DNA from: Desulfomarina profundi
GTDB taxonomy: Bacteria; Desulfobacterota; Desulfobulbia; Desulfobulbales; Desulfocapsaceae
Length of the DNA: 64,000 bases
Direction: 5' to 3'
Assembly: GCF_019703855.1 (NCBI RefSeq)
Contig: NZ_AP024086.1
Span: forward strand, 1-64,000
In this document: positions 1 to 8,559 of the stretch, in pieces
How positions within the stretch are numbered: position 1 is the first letter of the stretch
How the letters are laid out: each line of letters opens with the position of its first letter
Position numbers and translations under genes: made by a program
The notes under the pieces: model-generated
Seen by the model: the letters and a program-made list of their open reading frames with translations, nothing else
Database searches by the model: none
What the model was told of the DNA's origin: nothing

Positions 1-100
1 TGCCCTCCTTGAGTTAAGGTTTTTCTGGGTAGTGTTTTTCTAGGGTTGTCAATGTTTGTTACAAGGGTTGGCGGCCTGTAAGCGATGGAAGGGAATATTT

Positions 101-1441
101 ATGGTCTGGGAAAAGGTAAAAGAGAGTCTGAAAAGCACCCTGGCGGGGAATATTTATGATCTTTGGATTGAGCCTTTGCAGTTTGTGCAGCTGCAGGAGG
201 AAAAACTTTACCTATCAAGTCCGGACAGATTTTTCAGTGCTTATGTAAAACAGAATTTTCTTGAAATTATTGAGGAGAAGGCCAGTGAACATGGTCTGTC
301 GTCACTTCGCATTGTTTTCTGCGAATCGGGTTCAAAAAGTCTCCCGACTCCAATCGCAATGAAACATACTCCCAAAAGAGGACAGTTGCGGCTGCCGTCG
401 GTTCCTGTGAACAAATCCAGGTTCAAGGCTCTTCATCCCAGGTATACCTTCGATGAGTTTATGGTGGGAGAGAGTAATATTCTGGCTGAATCAGCATGTC
501 GTTCCATGGTGGCTCAGGACGACTCCGTCGGTCCCTGTCTTTATATCAACAGCTCCACAGGGCTTGGGAAAAGCCATCTGACCCATGCGGTTGCCCATCA
601 GGTTCTGGCCCAGTCGCCGATGACGAGACTTCATTATGTGACTGCCAGGCAGTTTGCTGCGGAGATGGTACGTGGTATCAAAACCAATACTATGGATGAT
701 TTCAAATCAAAATACCTGGAACATTGCGATATTCTTCTTGTGGAGGATGTTCACTCGCTTACGGGGAAGAAGAAAACCCAGGAAGAGCTGAATGAGGTTC
801 TTGATTCTCTGATTAAATCCGGAAAAAGGGTGATCGTTACAGCCAACAGTGCTCCAAGGGATCTGGTAGGGATTGATAATGAGTTCAGATCCCGGATGAC
901 TTCCGGGCTTGTCACCAGCATCCAGCCACCTGACATTGCTACACGGACTCGTATTGTTGAGAAAAAAGCGGCCCAGCAGCAGCTGTGTCTCGATGAGGAA
1001 CTGGTGCAGTACCTGGCGAATAATATTCGCGGAGATGTCCGGCAGATAGAGTCGGCCCTGAGGGCCATAAGGGCCAAAGCCAGACTTGTCGGAGGACATG
1101 TGGATCTTGATCTTCTGAGAGAAGTCGTGACCACGATAGTAGGTGTCGAACAGCAGCTTTCTGCTGAGCTTATCTGTGAACTGGTCAGTTGTCAGTTCAA
1201 TGTGAGCATGGATGCCCTGCGATCAAAATCACGAAAGAGGGCGATTACCTTTCCCAGGCAGGTGGCCATGTATCTGGCCCGCAAATATACTGATGATTCT
1301 CTTGCCGATATAGGTAAGGTACTGCACCGTGATCATTCCACGGTGCTGCATGCCATCAAGGTTGTGTCAAACAAGGCTATCCGGGACACATCCATCTCTG
1401 CCCAGCTGGACCTGTTGAGCAATAAGGTAAAGCAGCTTTAG
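101..1441 (+). CDS. dnaA: Chromosomal replication initiator protein DnaA
   Basis: AAA+ ATPase that binds DnaA boxes and opens the origin. The predicted protein has about 446 residues. Seen: a domain I-like N-terminus (MVWEKVKESLKSTLAGN), the Walker A loop STGLGKSHL, the Walker B segment ILLVEDVHSL, and the domain IV DNA-binding signature HRDHSTVLHAIK near the C-terminus. I chose ATG at 101 because GGAAGGG lies 8 bases upstream and the DnaA family starts with this helix; an upstream in-frame ATG at 56 would add 15 unlike residues. The stop codon TAG falls inside the terminal inverted repeat of a family B element. The next gene is convergent (hemG), and no dnaN follows, so this is not the classical dnaA-dnaN arrangement. 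No cluster of DnaA boxes was recognised in the 100 bases upstream. Confidence 0.97.
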   Translation: MVWEKVKESLKSTLAGNIYDLWIEPLQFVQLQEEKLYLSSPDRFFSAYVKQNFLEIIEEKASEHGLSSLRIVFCESGSKSLPTPIAMKHTPKRGQLRLPSVPVNKSRFKALHPRYTFDEFMVGESNILAESACRSMVAQDDSVGPCLYINSSTGLGKSHLTHAVAHQVLAQSPMTRLHYVTARQFAAEMVRGIKTNTMDDFKSKYLEHCDILLVEDVHSLTGKKKTQEELNEVLDSLIKSGKRVIVTANSAPRDLVGIDNEFRSRMTSGLVTSIQPPDIATRTRIVEKKAAQQQLCLDEELVQYLANNIRGDVRQIESALRAIRAKARLVGGHVDLDLLREVVTTIVGVEQQLSAELICELVSCQFNVSMDALRSKSRKRAITFPRQVAMYLARKYTDDSLADIGKVLHRDHSTVLHAIKVVSNKAIRDTSISAQLDLLSNKVKQL

Positions 1442-1501
1442 CCCGCGTTTCCCATGAATATTGTGTTGCTGTTTGCAAATTTATGAGAGAGGTGGGCTAA
1501 A
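1438..1501. repeat. Family B inverted-repeat element, short form (copy 1)
   Basis: An imperfect palindrome of about 63 bp. The left end TTTAGCCCGCGTTTCCCATGA mirrors the right end, which reads TTTTAGCCCACCTCTCTCAT on the minus strand. The TAG in the left end is the dnaA stop and the TAG in the right end is the hemG stop. It lies between two convergent genes and could act as a bidirectional terminator hairpin. The ends match longer family B copies at 16809 and 52376. Confidence 0.7.
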
Positions 1502-2895
1502 AATAAATGCCTTTGACTTCCGCGGCAGTTTCTGCAACTGAATCTCTGGCGAGAATCGCTTCACCAACCCTGCTGCCGTGCTTTATCATGTCGTTAATAC
1601 CGATCCCTTCCCAGCCAAACCCGCAAATATAGAGGCCAGCCAGTGATGACTGGACTGTTGATCGCCAGTTGAGGAGGGCAGGATAACCTCTTTCGAGCTG
1701 GGGAATACCGGACCGGGGTCGGAGAACTTCTGTGAAAACGGGTTCCTCTCTGATCTTGAGTATTGTCCTCACATCATCGTAAGCCTTGGATATCAGAGTT
1801 GGATCGTCCAACTCAAGTTTTTCCGGATGACGTCTGCCACCGACCAGGGTCTCAAAGAGAATATGATTTTCCGGGGCCCGGCCGGGAAACATGTTGGATG
1901 AAAAGAGTGAACCGAGGGTAAAGCGTTTTTCGCATTCGGGAATAAGATAGCCGAAACCGGGCGGGAGTCTTGTTTCACTGGTGAATCCAAAAACAACAGT
2001 GGCTATTTTAGCTTCAGGAATCGAGTTGAGGGGCAAGGCGGAGTGATCGGTCTCAGGAGCTGAAGTGCCTGGTTTACCGGCAGTGCCAGAACCAGATTTT
2101 TTGCCGAAAAAGTTTCTTTTTCCGTACTGACATACCAGTTATTGCCTTCTTTTTTTATCGTCATAGCCCGGCAGGCTGTCTGCAGTTCTTTTCCCTGCTG
2201 TAGTTTTTCCGTCAGTTTCTCCGGGAGTTGTCTCATGCCATTTGAAAAACTGATCATGGCCGGCATTTTCAGGGAGCCTCCTTTTTTCCTTTTTTTCTCT
2301 TCCCTCATTTTTTTAAACAGTCCACGAAGAAGAGAGCCTGCCTCCCGTTCCAGGTGACGAACACCAGGCATGACAGAGTCAATGGTCAGTCTGTCGCAGT
2401 CCCCGGCATAAGTGCCGGTAAAGACGGCATCCACATAAGGTAATAAAGCCGGTCCAAACCTGTGGTGGACCCATTTGGCAACAGTGGGCTCTCCCTCAAG
2501 AGGAGAGCGAAAAAGTTCTCCAAGGATCCGCAACTTTGCGGTCCAGGGAATAAGGGGGCCATTAATATCTTCCGCGGGGTCTGGGGTATGAGGTTCAGTT
2601 TACCGTTCAGGTAGACGTAGCGCACAAAATCGATTAGTGGTGCTTTTACCGTTTCCGCACTCAGTCCCGATTCATTCAGTAATTTTTGACTTTCCGGACA
2701 GTTGTCAAGAAAGCCGTGGGGGCCGATTTCTGCAATAAATCCATCCCGGCAAAAGGAGCGGACAGCTCCGCCTGTGCGGGCTTCTTTTTCAAGAACCACA
2801 AAGCGGTGGCGCGGATTTTTTTGTTTGAGTATATGGGCGGTGGTGAGGCCGGATAGTCCTCCCCCTATAATAACAGTATCGAGTTTTCTGGTCAT
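1497..2895 (-). CDS. hemG: Protoporphyrinogen oxidase, FAD-dependent (read across two frameshifts)
   Basis: Oxidises protoporphyrinogen IX to protoporphyrin IX in haem synthesis; flavoprotein of the HemY/HemG (amine-oxidase-like) family. The gene appears in three frames: 2895 to about 2554, then to about 2049, then to 1497. Joined, it gives about 466 residues, the normal family length. Seen: N-terminal dinucleotide-binding motif VIIGGGLSGLTTAHIL, the EIGPHGFLDN segment, and C-terminal LYICGFGWEGIGINDMIKHG. Adding one base to the G5 run at 2554-2558 and one near GG 2049-2050 restores a continuous frame, so sequencing error is more likely than decay. The start ATG overlaps the stop of the upstream phosphoesterase by 4 bases, indicating an operon. 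The stop TAG is in a family B repeat end. Confidence 0.85.
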
Positions 2896-3575
2896 TGCAG
2901 TGTCACGTGAAGTTGAGAATGTTTGAGATAAAGTGTTACCCAGCCACCATGCTGCAGCATGCCGGGATTGTAAATTCGTGTGTTACCAATCCGGTCTGCA
3001 CCTTTTGATTCGTGAATATGTCCGGTGATACAGATATCAGGTTGGTGCTGTTCTATAAATGTTCTTACCGCTTTGGAACCCACATGGCGGCCACTTCGAA
3101 CCCGGTCTGTTGTCGTGTTGTATGGAGGTGGGTGGGAGACGAGGATCGTGGGTATTTTGTTGCTTGTATCATTTTCTATCTGTTGTAACAGGTTGCTGCC
3201 TTTTTTCCATGCTCCCTGCAGGAGAGTCGCCAGCTCTTTTTCTGAAAATTCCGAAGGTGTGTTAAAGGGGGTGGGATTTGAGCCTCCGACTCCCAGGATG
3301 AGAAGCTTTGAGCCGATCAGTCTTGCCTGGCCATGCAGGTTGATGTCGAGCTGATCGAGGCATGTATTGACAGATTTTCTGTCCAGATTGCCGAACAGGG
3401 CGAGAATCCGGGGGTTAATGGTTATTATCTCGTCCAGCACTTTTCTTACATCAGATTCGGAGCCGTGATTTGTGAGGTCGCCGGTGAGCAGGATCAGATC
3501 AGCTTTTTCGATCTCCGGGATAGTTCCGACCCGGGATGTGGCCATGTGGATATCACCAAAGGCAATTATTTTCAT
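2892..3575 (-). CDS. Calcineurin-like metallophosphoesterase
   Basis: About 227 residues with the metallophosphoesterase metal ligands in order: FGDIHM near the start, LLTGDLTNHG, ALFGNLDRK (GNxD), VSHPPPYN and ITGHIHESKG. This layout matches small two-metal phosphodiesterases of the YfcE/Icc-like group. The natural substrate cannot be told from sequence. It is the first gene of a two-gene minus-strand unit with hemG (ATGA overlap); a functional link to haem synthesis is not evident. Confidence 0.85.
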   Translation of the reverse strand: MKIIAFGDIHMATSRVGTIPEIEKADLILLTGDLTNHGSESDVRKVLDEIITINPRILALFGNLDRKSVNTCLDQLDINLHGQARLIGSKLLILGVGGSNPTPFNTPSEFSEKELATLLQGAWKKGSNLLQQIENDTSNKIPTILVSHPPPYNTTTDRVRSGRHVGSKAVRTFIEQHQPDICITGHIHESKGADRIGNTRIYNPGMLQHGGWVTLYLKHSQLHVTLQ

Positions 3576-3739
3576 AGGTCAGCCGGGAACGTTATTAACA
3601 GTAAGGGACAGCTCAAAAATTCAGCAGGTTTATGAAAACGGGCAGCAAAAACCGTGATCAGTTGCATTTATATGCCGGTTTTCAATGTGTTTAATAAAAG
3701 CTTCAGTATTGTCACGGTTTTTATGGCTCCATAACCAGC

Positions 3740-3815
3740 GTTGCTGGATCAAAATGTGGGTCACAGCTACAACGAACGATGAAAGTAATGCGATAGCCAG
3801 AATTTTTTTTACTCC
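3740..3815 (+). repeat. Family F segment, copy 1 (coding-like WVTATTNDES peptide)
   Basis: Lies in the 424-base gap between the phosphoesterase and htpG. In an open frame from 3685 to 3996 it encodes QRCWIKMWVTATTNDES followed by NAIA. A second copy on the minus strand near 62340-62412 encodes QHSWTKLWITATTNDES and DAIA. Five differences between the copies are synonymous third-position changes, which suggests both descend from a protein-coding sequence. No known family recognised. The rest of the gap shows no gene or clear terminator. Confidence 0.45.
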
Positions 3816-3999
3816 ACTTTCATATAAATCCAAGAGGAAACTGGACTGTCCACAGAGTGTTGAGAAGAAGAGAGTTGACACTACTGAAACTCTTGACAGT
3901 TGTTCTTCGATGCTTAACATTTTGGCCGAAATTATAAAAAAAATCAATGGAAAGGATTTTCTTTTCTTACCTGTACAGACGATAAAAATGAGGTGAAAT

Positions 4000-5871
4000 A
4001 TGGAAACAACTACGCATGAATTCCAGGCGGAAACCAAAAAACTGCTCAATATTGTCATCAATTCACTCTATACCGAGCGTGATATCTTTGTAAGGGAATT
4101 GATTTCGAACGCGGCCGATGCCCTGGAAAAATTCAGGCATGAGTCAATCACAAAAACTGATGTCTTCGATGGTCACGTACCGCTTGAGATCACCATAGAT
4201 GTTGATGAGAAGAAACAGACCCTGACAATTACCGATACCGGAATCGGCATGACTCGTGACGAGCTTGAGCATAATCTCGGCACTATTGCCCATTCAGGAT
4301 CCAATACCTTTCTGTCGGAACTTGTTGAAGCGGCCAGAAAAGATATCAGTCTGATCGGGCAGTTTGGTGTGGGCTTTTACTCTGCCTTCATGGCTGGAAA
4401 AGAGGTTCGGGTCCAGAGTCGTTCCTGGGACGGCAGCGAGGGACATGAGTGGGTTTCCGATGGTTCAGGATCTTTTACCATTACTGAAATGAAGGGGCTG
4501 CACAGGGGAACAAAGATTATTATCGCATTAAAGGATGATGCGAAGGAATATGCGCAGAAATGGAAGATCGAGTCGATCATTAAACAGTATTCGGCCTTTG
4601 TCTCATTTCCCATAAAACTCGAAGGGGAAGTCGTCAACACGGTTCAGGCCCTGTGGACCAGAAACCGAAGTGAGATAACTGAAGAAGAATATACCGATTT
4701 TTATAAGTTCATCGGCAATGCCACCACGGAAGCAATGTACAGGTTGCATTTTTCCGCTGACGCTCCCCTGGCGATTAATGCTCTTCTCTTTGTTCCCCAG
4801 GAGAATTTTGAGGTTCTCGGGTTTGGTCGAGTTGAACCGGGCGTCAATCTCTATTGCCAGAGAATTCTCATTGACCAGCATTCCGAAAATATCCTGCCGG
4901 AATGGCTGAGGTTTTTAAAGGGCGTGGTGGACAGCGAGGATCTACCGCTTAATATTTCCAGGCAGGCACTACAGGATAATGCCCTGGTTGCCAAACTGCG
5001 AAAGGTAATTACCAAGAGATTCTTGAAATACCTGGATGAAGAGGCGAAAAAAGATGAAGAGAAGTATCGTAAATTCTGGTCAACATTTGGTCTTTATCTG
5101 AAAGAAGGTGTAACCAGCGACTACGAATACCAGAAGGAGCTTGGGAAACTGCTTCGCTTTGAATCCTCCAAATCGGAGGATGGCAAACCTGTCGGCCTGG
5201 CGGACTATGTTCTGAGAATGAATCCCGACCAGGAGGAGATCTACTATATCAACGGGCCTTCCAGGGCGGCGATTGAGGCCGGTCCCTATGTGGAAATGTT
5301 CAGGAAAAAGGATATTGAAATTCTTTATACCCTTGAACCAATCGATGATTTTGTTCTCAGTCATCTTGCCGAATTTGATGGCAAAAAACTTGTTTCAGCA
5401 GATCGGGCCGATCTTTCACTGGTAAAGGATGAGGAGGATGCCAGGGAAAATGAGGTCGGTGATGATGGTGACAGCCTTGACAAGGAAGGAATCGATGCAC
5501 TTCTTCAGTGGATGAAGGAGGAACTTGACGCGGTTGTTACCGATGTGGTTGTTTCGAAACGGCTGGTGGATGCGCCGGCCATGATTGTTAATCCTGATGG
5601 TTTCATGACCTCTTCAATGGAACGGATTCTTGCTGCCAGCCGAAAGGACCAGGGGCTTATGGCGGGGGAAAAATCAAAGAAAACCCTGGAAATCAATCCG
5701 AAAAATCCCTTGATTATCAAACTGGCCGGGTTGCGTGAAAAAGATGAGAAGCTGGCTGCCGAGGTGGTGAAGCAGATTCACGATAACGCTATGATTCAGG
5801 CGGGTCTGGTGGTGGATCCCCTTGAAATGGTTGAGAGGAACTATAGGATTCTCAACCGGGTAGTGGATTGA
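4000..5871 (+). CDS. htpG: Molecular chaperone HtpG (Hsp90 family)
   Basis: ATP-dependent chaperone of 623 residues, the usual length. Seen: the GHKL ATPase N-box ELISNAADALEKFR, the ITDTGIGMTRDEL loop, GQFGVGFYSAFMAG, the middle-domain motif LNISRQALQDN, and a C-terminal dimerisation region. The start ATG follows GAGGTG (3991-3996). It is flanked by repeat-rich gaps and appears to be a single-gene unit. A weak GC hairpin follows at about 5893-5918. No convincing heat-shock promoter could be identified upstream. Confidence 0.97.
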   Translation: METTTHEFQAETKKLLNIVINSLYTERDIFVRELISNAADALEKFRHESITKTDVFDGHVPLEITIDVDEKKQTLTITDTGIGMTRDELEHNLGTIAHSGSNTFLSELVEAARKDISLIGQFGVGFYSAFMAGKEVRVQSRSWDGSEGHEWVSDGSGSFTITEMKGLHRGTKIIIALKDDAKEYAQKWKIESIIKQYSAFVSFPIKLEGEVVNTVQALWTRNRSEITEEEYTDFYKFIGNATTEAMYRLHFSADAPLAINALLFVPQENFEVLGFGRVEPGVNLYCQRILIDQHSENILPEWLRFLKGVVDSEDLPLNISRQALQDNALVAKLRKVITKRFLKYLDEEAKKDEEKYRKFWSTFGLYLKEGVTSDYEYQKELGKLLRFESSKSEDGKPVGLADYVLRMNPDQEEIYYINGPSRAAIEAGPYVEMFRKKDIEILYTLEPIDDFVLSHLAEFDGKKLVSADRADLSLVKDEEDARENEVGDDGDSLDKEGIDALLQWMKEELDAVVTDVVVSKRLVDAPAMIVNPDGFMTSSMERILAASRKDQGLMAGEKSKKTLEINPKNPLIIKLAGLREKDEKLAAEVVKQIHDNAMIQAGLVVDPLEMVERNYRILNRVVD

Positions 5872-5892
5872 ACTGATAAGAAATGCGGGCAA

Positions 5893-5918
5893 GCCCGGAA
5901 GCGATATCGTTGCCGGGC
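5893..5918 (+). terminator. GC hairpin after htpG, weak terminator candidate
   Basis: GCCCGG (5893-5898) pairs with CCGGGC (5913-5918) across a 14-base loop, 22 bases after the htpG stop. There is no T run, so an intrinsic terminator is uncertain. Confidence 0.3.
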
Positions 5919-6051
5919 AGGGGCTGTAAAATGAGGGCTTTCACCTCTTGCAGCCTTCTCTTGCAGCCACTTATTCGTTGATAAAAAATATCGTTCAGGC
6001 TATAGAAGTGGCATGGAGTGTAAGGGTAAGGGGCATGGCTTGAAAATTTAC

Positions 6052-6115
6052 ACCTGAATCCTGCAATTGACAATCTTGCCAAAGATACGAGGTATCGAAG
6101 TGCAGGATTTAGGTT
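6052..6115. repeat. Family C palindromic repeat, copy 1
   Basis: A 63-bp element with terminal inverted repeats: ACCTGAATCCTGCA at the left and TGCAGGATTTAGGT at the right. The interior CAATCTTGCCAAAGATACGAGG is nearly identical in the copy at 19583. It sits just upstream of the lipoprotein gene and causes a spurious 5' extension of its open frame. Confidence 0.75.
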
Positions 6116-6138
6116 ACAGATGGATAACCGGAGAGAGT

Positions 6139-6534
6139 ATGTCTTTTTTAAAATTGCGTATTGTTGTGGTTCTGCTGTGCCTGTTGTCCCTTTTGTCCGG
6201 CTGCTATAATAAACCTGTACGACATCTGGCATCTGATGCGGCTTTGTTGAAAGTCGGAGAGTCAACCCGTGAAGATGTCCTGATTTATCTTGGTGATCCA
6301 GATGAGCAGCAGCTTGAGCCTGATGGCACTGAGAAATGGTTGTATACCAAAAAGGATATGACCCTTCTGGAGAGAGTGCCCTACGCCGGAAAATATTTTG
6401 GCTCCCCTGAGTACAGTCGCCTGGTTGTGACTTTGAAAAACGGTATAGTCACGAAGTGCGTCTATCTGCGTACTGATGAGGATGACCTGGATTGGGCTGA
6501 TGATTATTCCTGGCAAGAGAAAAAAAGTGAGTGA
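6139..6534 (+). CDS. BamE/SmpA-like outer-membrane lipoprotein
   Basis: 131 residues starting at ATG 6139 after GGAGAGAG. An N-terminal hydrophobic signal ends in the lipobox LLSLLSGC, so the protein is predicted to be lipidated on this cysteine. The mature part carries the SmpA/OmlA-type pattern LKVGESTREDVLIYLGDPDE and a strand-rich segment ending RLVVTLKNGIVTKCVYL, as in BamE-type barrel-assembly or envelope lipoproteins. The open frame continues upstream to 6067 only because of the family C repeat. It overlaps the start of pcm by 8 bases. An exact role in BAM is inferred, not shown; bamD lies elsewhere in the window. Confidence 0.75.
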   Translation: MSFLKLRIVVVLLCLLSLLSGCYNKPVRHLASDAALLKVGESTREDVLIYLGDPDEQQLEPDGTEKWLYTKKDMTLLERVPYAGKYFGSPEYSRLVVTLKNGIVTKCVYLRTDEDDLDWADDYSWQEKKSE

Positions 6535-7177
6535 TCGGTATGTAACCAGCAGAGAAAAAATGGTGAGAGAACAGCTCGTTAGTCGTAATATAACTGATGA
6601 GCGAACTCTTGCCGCAATGGGTGAAGTCCCCCGGCATTATTTTGTGGATGATGCCATGGGTGGTCGTGCCTACGGGGATTATCCACTGCCCATTGGTGCT
6701 GGACAGACTATTTCCCAACCTTATATTGTAGCCTTCATGACACAATCCCTGCAGCTTGGTGGAAGTGAAAGTGTGCTTGAGATCGGCACAGGATCAGGCT
6801 ATCAGGCCGCCGTTCTCTCCAAGTTGTGCAGGAGAGTTTATACAGTTGAGCGAATTAATTCCCTTCTGGCCGGTGCCCGGAAAGTTTTTGACCGGCTGCG
6901 ATATTTCAATATCAGATCAAAACTGGATGATGGCACATTGGGATGGCCGGAGCATGGCCCCTATGATGCAATAATTGTTACAGCAGGTGGGCCTGAAATT
7001 CCACAACCGCTTATTGATCAGCTCGCCGATCCGGGAAGGCTTGTTATTCCAATTGGGGACAGGCATACCCAGGGGCTTGAACTGCTGGTGAAAAAGGATG
7101 GGCAGGTTGAGACCAGGCGACTTGCAAATGTCCGGTTTGTAGACCTGGTGGGGGAGTATGGCTGGAGTGGAAAGTGA
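6527..7177 (+). CDS. pcm: Protein-L-isoaspartate O-methyltransferase
   Basis: SAM-dependent repair enzyme that methylates isoaspartyl residues in aged proteins. About 216 residues from GTG 6527. Seen: RNITDERTLAAMGEVPRHYFV, the PIGAGQTISQPYIVAFM substrate-loop signature, SAM motif VLEIGTGSGYQAAVLS, and DAIIVTAGGPEIPQPL. The frame is open to 6476, but the GTG at 6527 gives a family-like N-terminus; ATG 6560 is an alternative. It overlaps the lipoprotein gene upstream and the DedA gene downstream, suggesting a translationally coupled three-gene operon. Confidence 0.93.
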   Translation: MSDRYVTSREKMVREQLVSRNITDERTLAAMGEVPRHYFVDDAMGGRAYGDYPLPIGAGQTISQPYIVAFMTQSLQLGGSESVLEIGTGSGYQAAVLSKLCRRVYTVERINSLLAGARKVFDRLRYFNIRSKLDDGTLGWPEHGPYDAIIVTAGGPEIPQPLIDQLADPGRLVIPIGDRHTQGLELLVKKDGQVETRRLANVRFVDLVGEYGWSGK

Positions 7178-7778
7178 AGACATTGGCTCAAAAAGCGTTA
7201 TACATGGACTGTATGACAGGTGTATGGATTGGATCAGTGGTCCATACGGTGCGTATGCACTTTTCCTGATTGCTTTTGTTGAATCTTCTTTTTTTCCCCT
7301 GCCGCCTGATGTTTTTCTTATTGCCATGTGTGTGGCAATCCCACTGAATTCATTTCGCTATGCTGCAATCTGTTCAGTTGGATCGGTTCTTGGGGGTGCT
7401 TTCGGGTATGGCCTGGGCTACTGGTTTATGGATAGCGTTGGTATGCCAATTGTGCAATGGTATGGCTTGTCTGCAAAATATGAAATGGTGCAACACTATT
7501 TCAAGGAGTATGATGTCTGGATAGTGGGTACAGCTGGCTTTACTCCCATTCCGTACAAGCTGTTCACTATTACGGCCGGTTTTGTACACTCTAATTTTTT
7601 TACATTTATGATTGTGTCGCTGGTGGCACGCTCTGCAAGATTTTTCCTGGTGGCAGGGCTTATTCGTAAGTTCGGTCCCTGGATACAGACGTTTATCAAT
7701 CGTTATTTTAATGTTCTTTCCCTTCTTTTTGTTGTTCTTCTTGTCGCGGGTTTTGCCCTGGTTAAGTATTTCCTCTAA
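7158..7778 (+). CDS. DedA/SNARE-associated (VTT domain) membrane protein, YqaA type
   Basis: 206 residues with about five hydrophobic segments. Seen: ALFLIAFVESSFFPLPPDVFLI (the family's membrane-entry glutamate and proline-rich turn), GGAFGYGLGYWF, and the GFTPIPYKLFTITAGF motif with the conserved proline and lysine. Such proteins act in the inner membrane in lipid scrambling or envelope homeostasis; substrate unknown here. It overlaps the 3' end of pcm by 20 bases and probably shares its transcript. Confidence 0.85.
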   Translation: MAGVESEDIGSKSVIHGLYDRCMDWISGPYGAYALFLIAFVESSFFPLPPDVFLIAMCVAIPLNSFRYAAICSVGSVLGGAFGYGLGYWFMDSVGMPIVQWYGLSAKYEMVQHYFKEYDVWIVGTAGFTPIPYKLFTITAGFVHSNFFTFMIVSLVARSARFFLVAGLIRKFGPWIQTFINRYFNVLSLLFVVLLVAGFALVKYFL

Positions 7779-7840
7779 TCGCGATTGGGCAAAAAGTGCC
7801 TATTGGTCTCGTTTTGGCTGCTTGTATTTGTTAGAATCCC

Positions 7841-7853
7841 TTGACACTGTCAA
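7841..7853. promoter_or_regulatory. Perfect 13-bp palindrome upstream of the hydrogenase operon
   Basis: TTGACACTGTCAA is a perfect inverted repeat around a central C, about 190 bases before the first hydrogenase-operon gene. It also contains a TTGACA -35-like hexamer, but no good -10 follows at 16-18 bases. A regulator site is possible; no family is assigned. Confidence 0.35.
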
Positions 7854-7907
7854 TATTGCCTGATTTTTCTTGAATTTCCCATTTTCTTTCTATACCCTGA
7901 ATTTGTG

Positions 7908-7990
7908 AGCGCGCATAAACCGGTATGGCCGGACCGAATGACTCACCTACAACAGGCAATGAAGATCCCAACTCTGGCAAAAACATCTTC
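7908..7990. repeat. Family E repeat-like segment, copy 1
   Basis: Contains ACCGGTATGGCCGGACC and CAACAGGCAATGAAGATCC, which resemble the segments at 62171-62260 (ACCGGCATGACCGGACC, CAACAGGCAAATGAAAATCC) and, more weakly, 31944-32040. It fills the gap between the DedA gene and the hydrogenase operon. Confidence 0.4.
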
Positions 7991-8042
7991 AGTGGTGGGA
8001 TGTTTAATAACCTGATGGAGTTGATGGAAAAAGGAGCAGGGA

Positions 8043-8537
8043 GTGGAAGAAATACTGAAAAAAAGACGAACCCTCCAGGAAACAATGAATTTCATGGCAG
8101 CGTTATCTGCCGGAATAGAACCGATTCTTGGCCGTGGGGCCAACAGTATGACCATGTCGGCAGGGAGAAACCTGGGAAGAAAGTTTTCTGAAGATGCCAG
8201 GAAGACAGATGATTTGCTGGAGGCAGTGGAAGAAGTCAGGAATATACTGGTTGCCAACAGTTGTCTCTGGGGATTCGAACCGTTTAGACCGGAAGGGCAG
8301 GATGAGTTTGTTTTCAGAAATGAGAAGGGTGATTTTGAAATGCTTCTGGTCTTCCGAGACTGCATGATCAGGCAGGCCCTTTTTCGTTTCGGACATCCCC
8401 AGCAGGGTTCCCTGTGCAATATGATGTATGGTTTTTTTGCGGGTGCCCTGGAGTCTATCATGGGGAAAAAAGCGACACTGACGATTAAACATGCCGGTGA
8501 GAACAGTTGCCTGAAAAAACTGACGGTTGCGGCTTGA
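8043..8537 (+). CDS. V4R-like small protein at the head of the hydrogenase operon
   Basis: 164 residues, no signal peptide. The C-terminal half resembles V4R (4-vinyl reductase-like) domains: a cysteine (FRDCMIRQAL), then GSLCNMMYGFFAGALESIMG and a final GENSCLKKLTV, placing three cysteines as in V4R proteins. It is paralogous to the gene at 11158-11634: GRGANSMTMSAGRNL aligns with GKSTPSLAVAAGRKM, and the C-terminal halves also align. The two bracket the hydrogenase subunits. Function is unknown; a hydrogenase-associated sensor, scaffold or metal-cofactor chaperone is inference. Start ATG 8043 follows GGAGCAGGGAGTGG (8033-8046 region), a reasonable ribosome site. Confidence 0.6.
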   Translation: MEEILKKRRTLQETMNFMAALSAGIEPILGRGANSMTMSAGRNLGRKFSEDARKTDDLLEAVEEVRNILVANSCLWGFEPFRPEGQDEFVFRNEKGDFEMLLVFRDCMIRQALFRFGHPQQGSLCNMMYGFFAGALESIMGKKATLTIKHAGENSCLKKLTVAA

Positions 8538-8559
8538 AGGGATCTTTTTGGAGGAAAAG

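Noticed and set aside
1497-2895. Calling hemG a pseudogene
   Set aside because: Both frame changes are fixed by single G/C additions, the same pattern as in essential genes such as metG and trxB, and the joined protein has normal length and motifs.
3630-4061. A 143-residue minus-strand frame with hydrophobic segments overlapping the start of htpG
   Set aside because: It overlaps htpG codons, has no family-like sequence, and the opposite strand carries the conserved TATTNDES frame.
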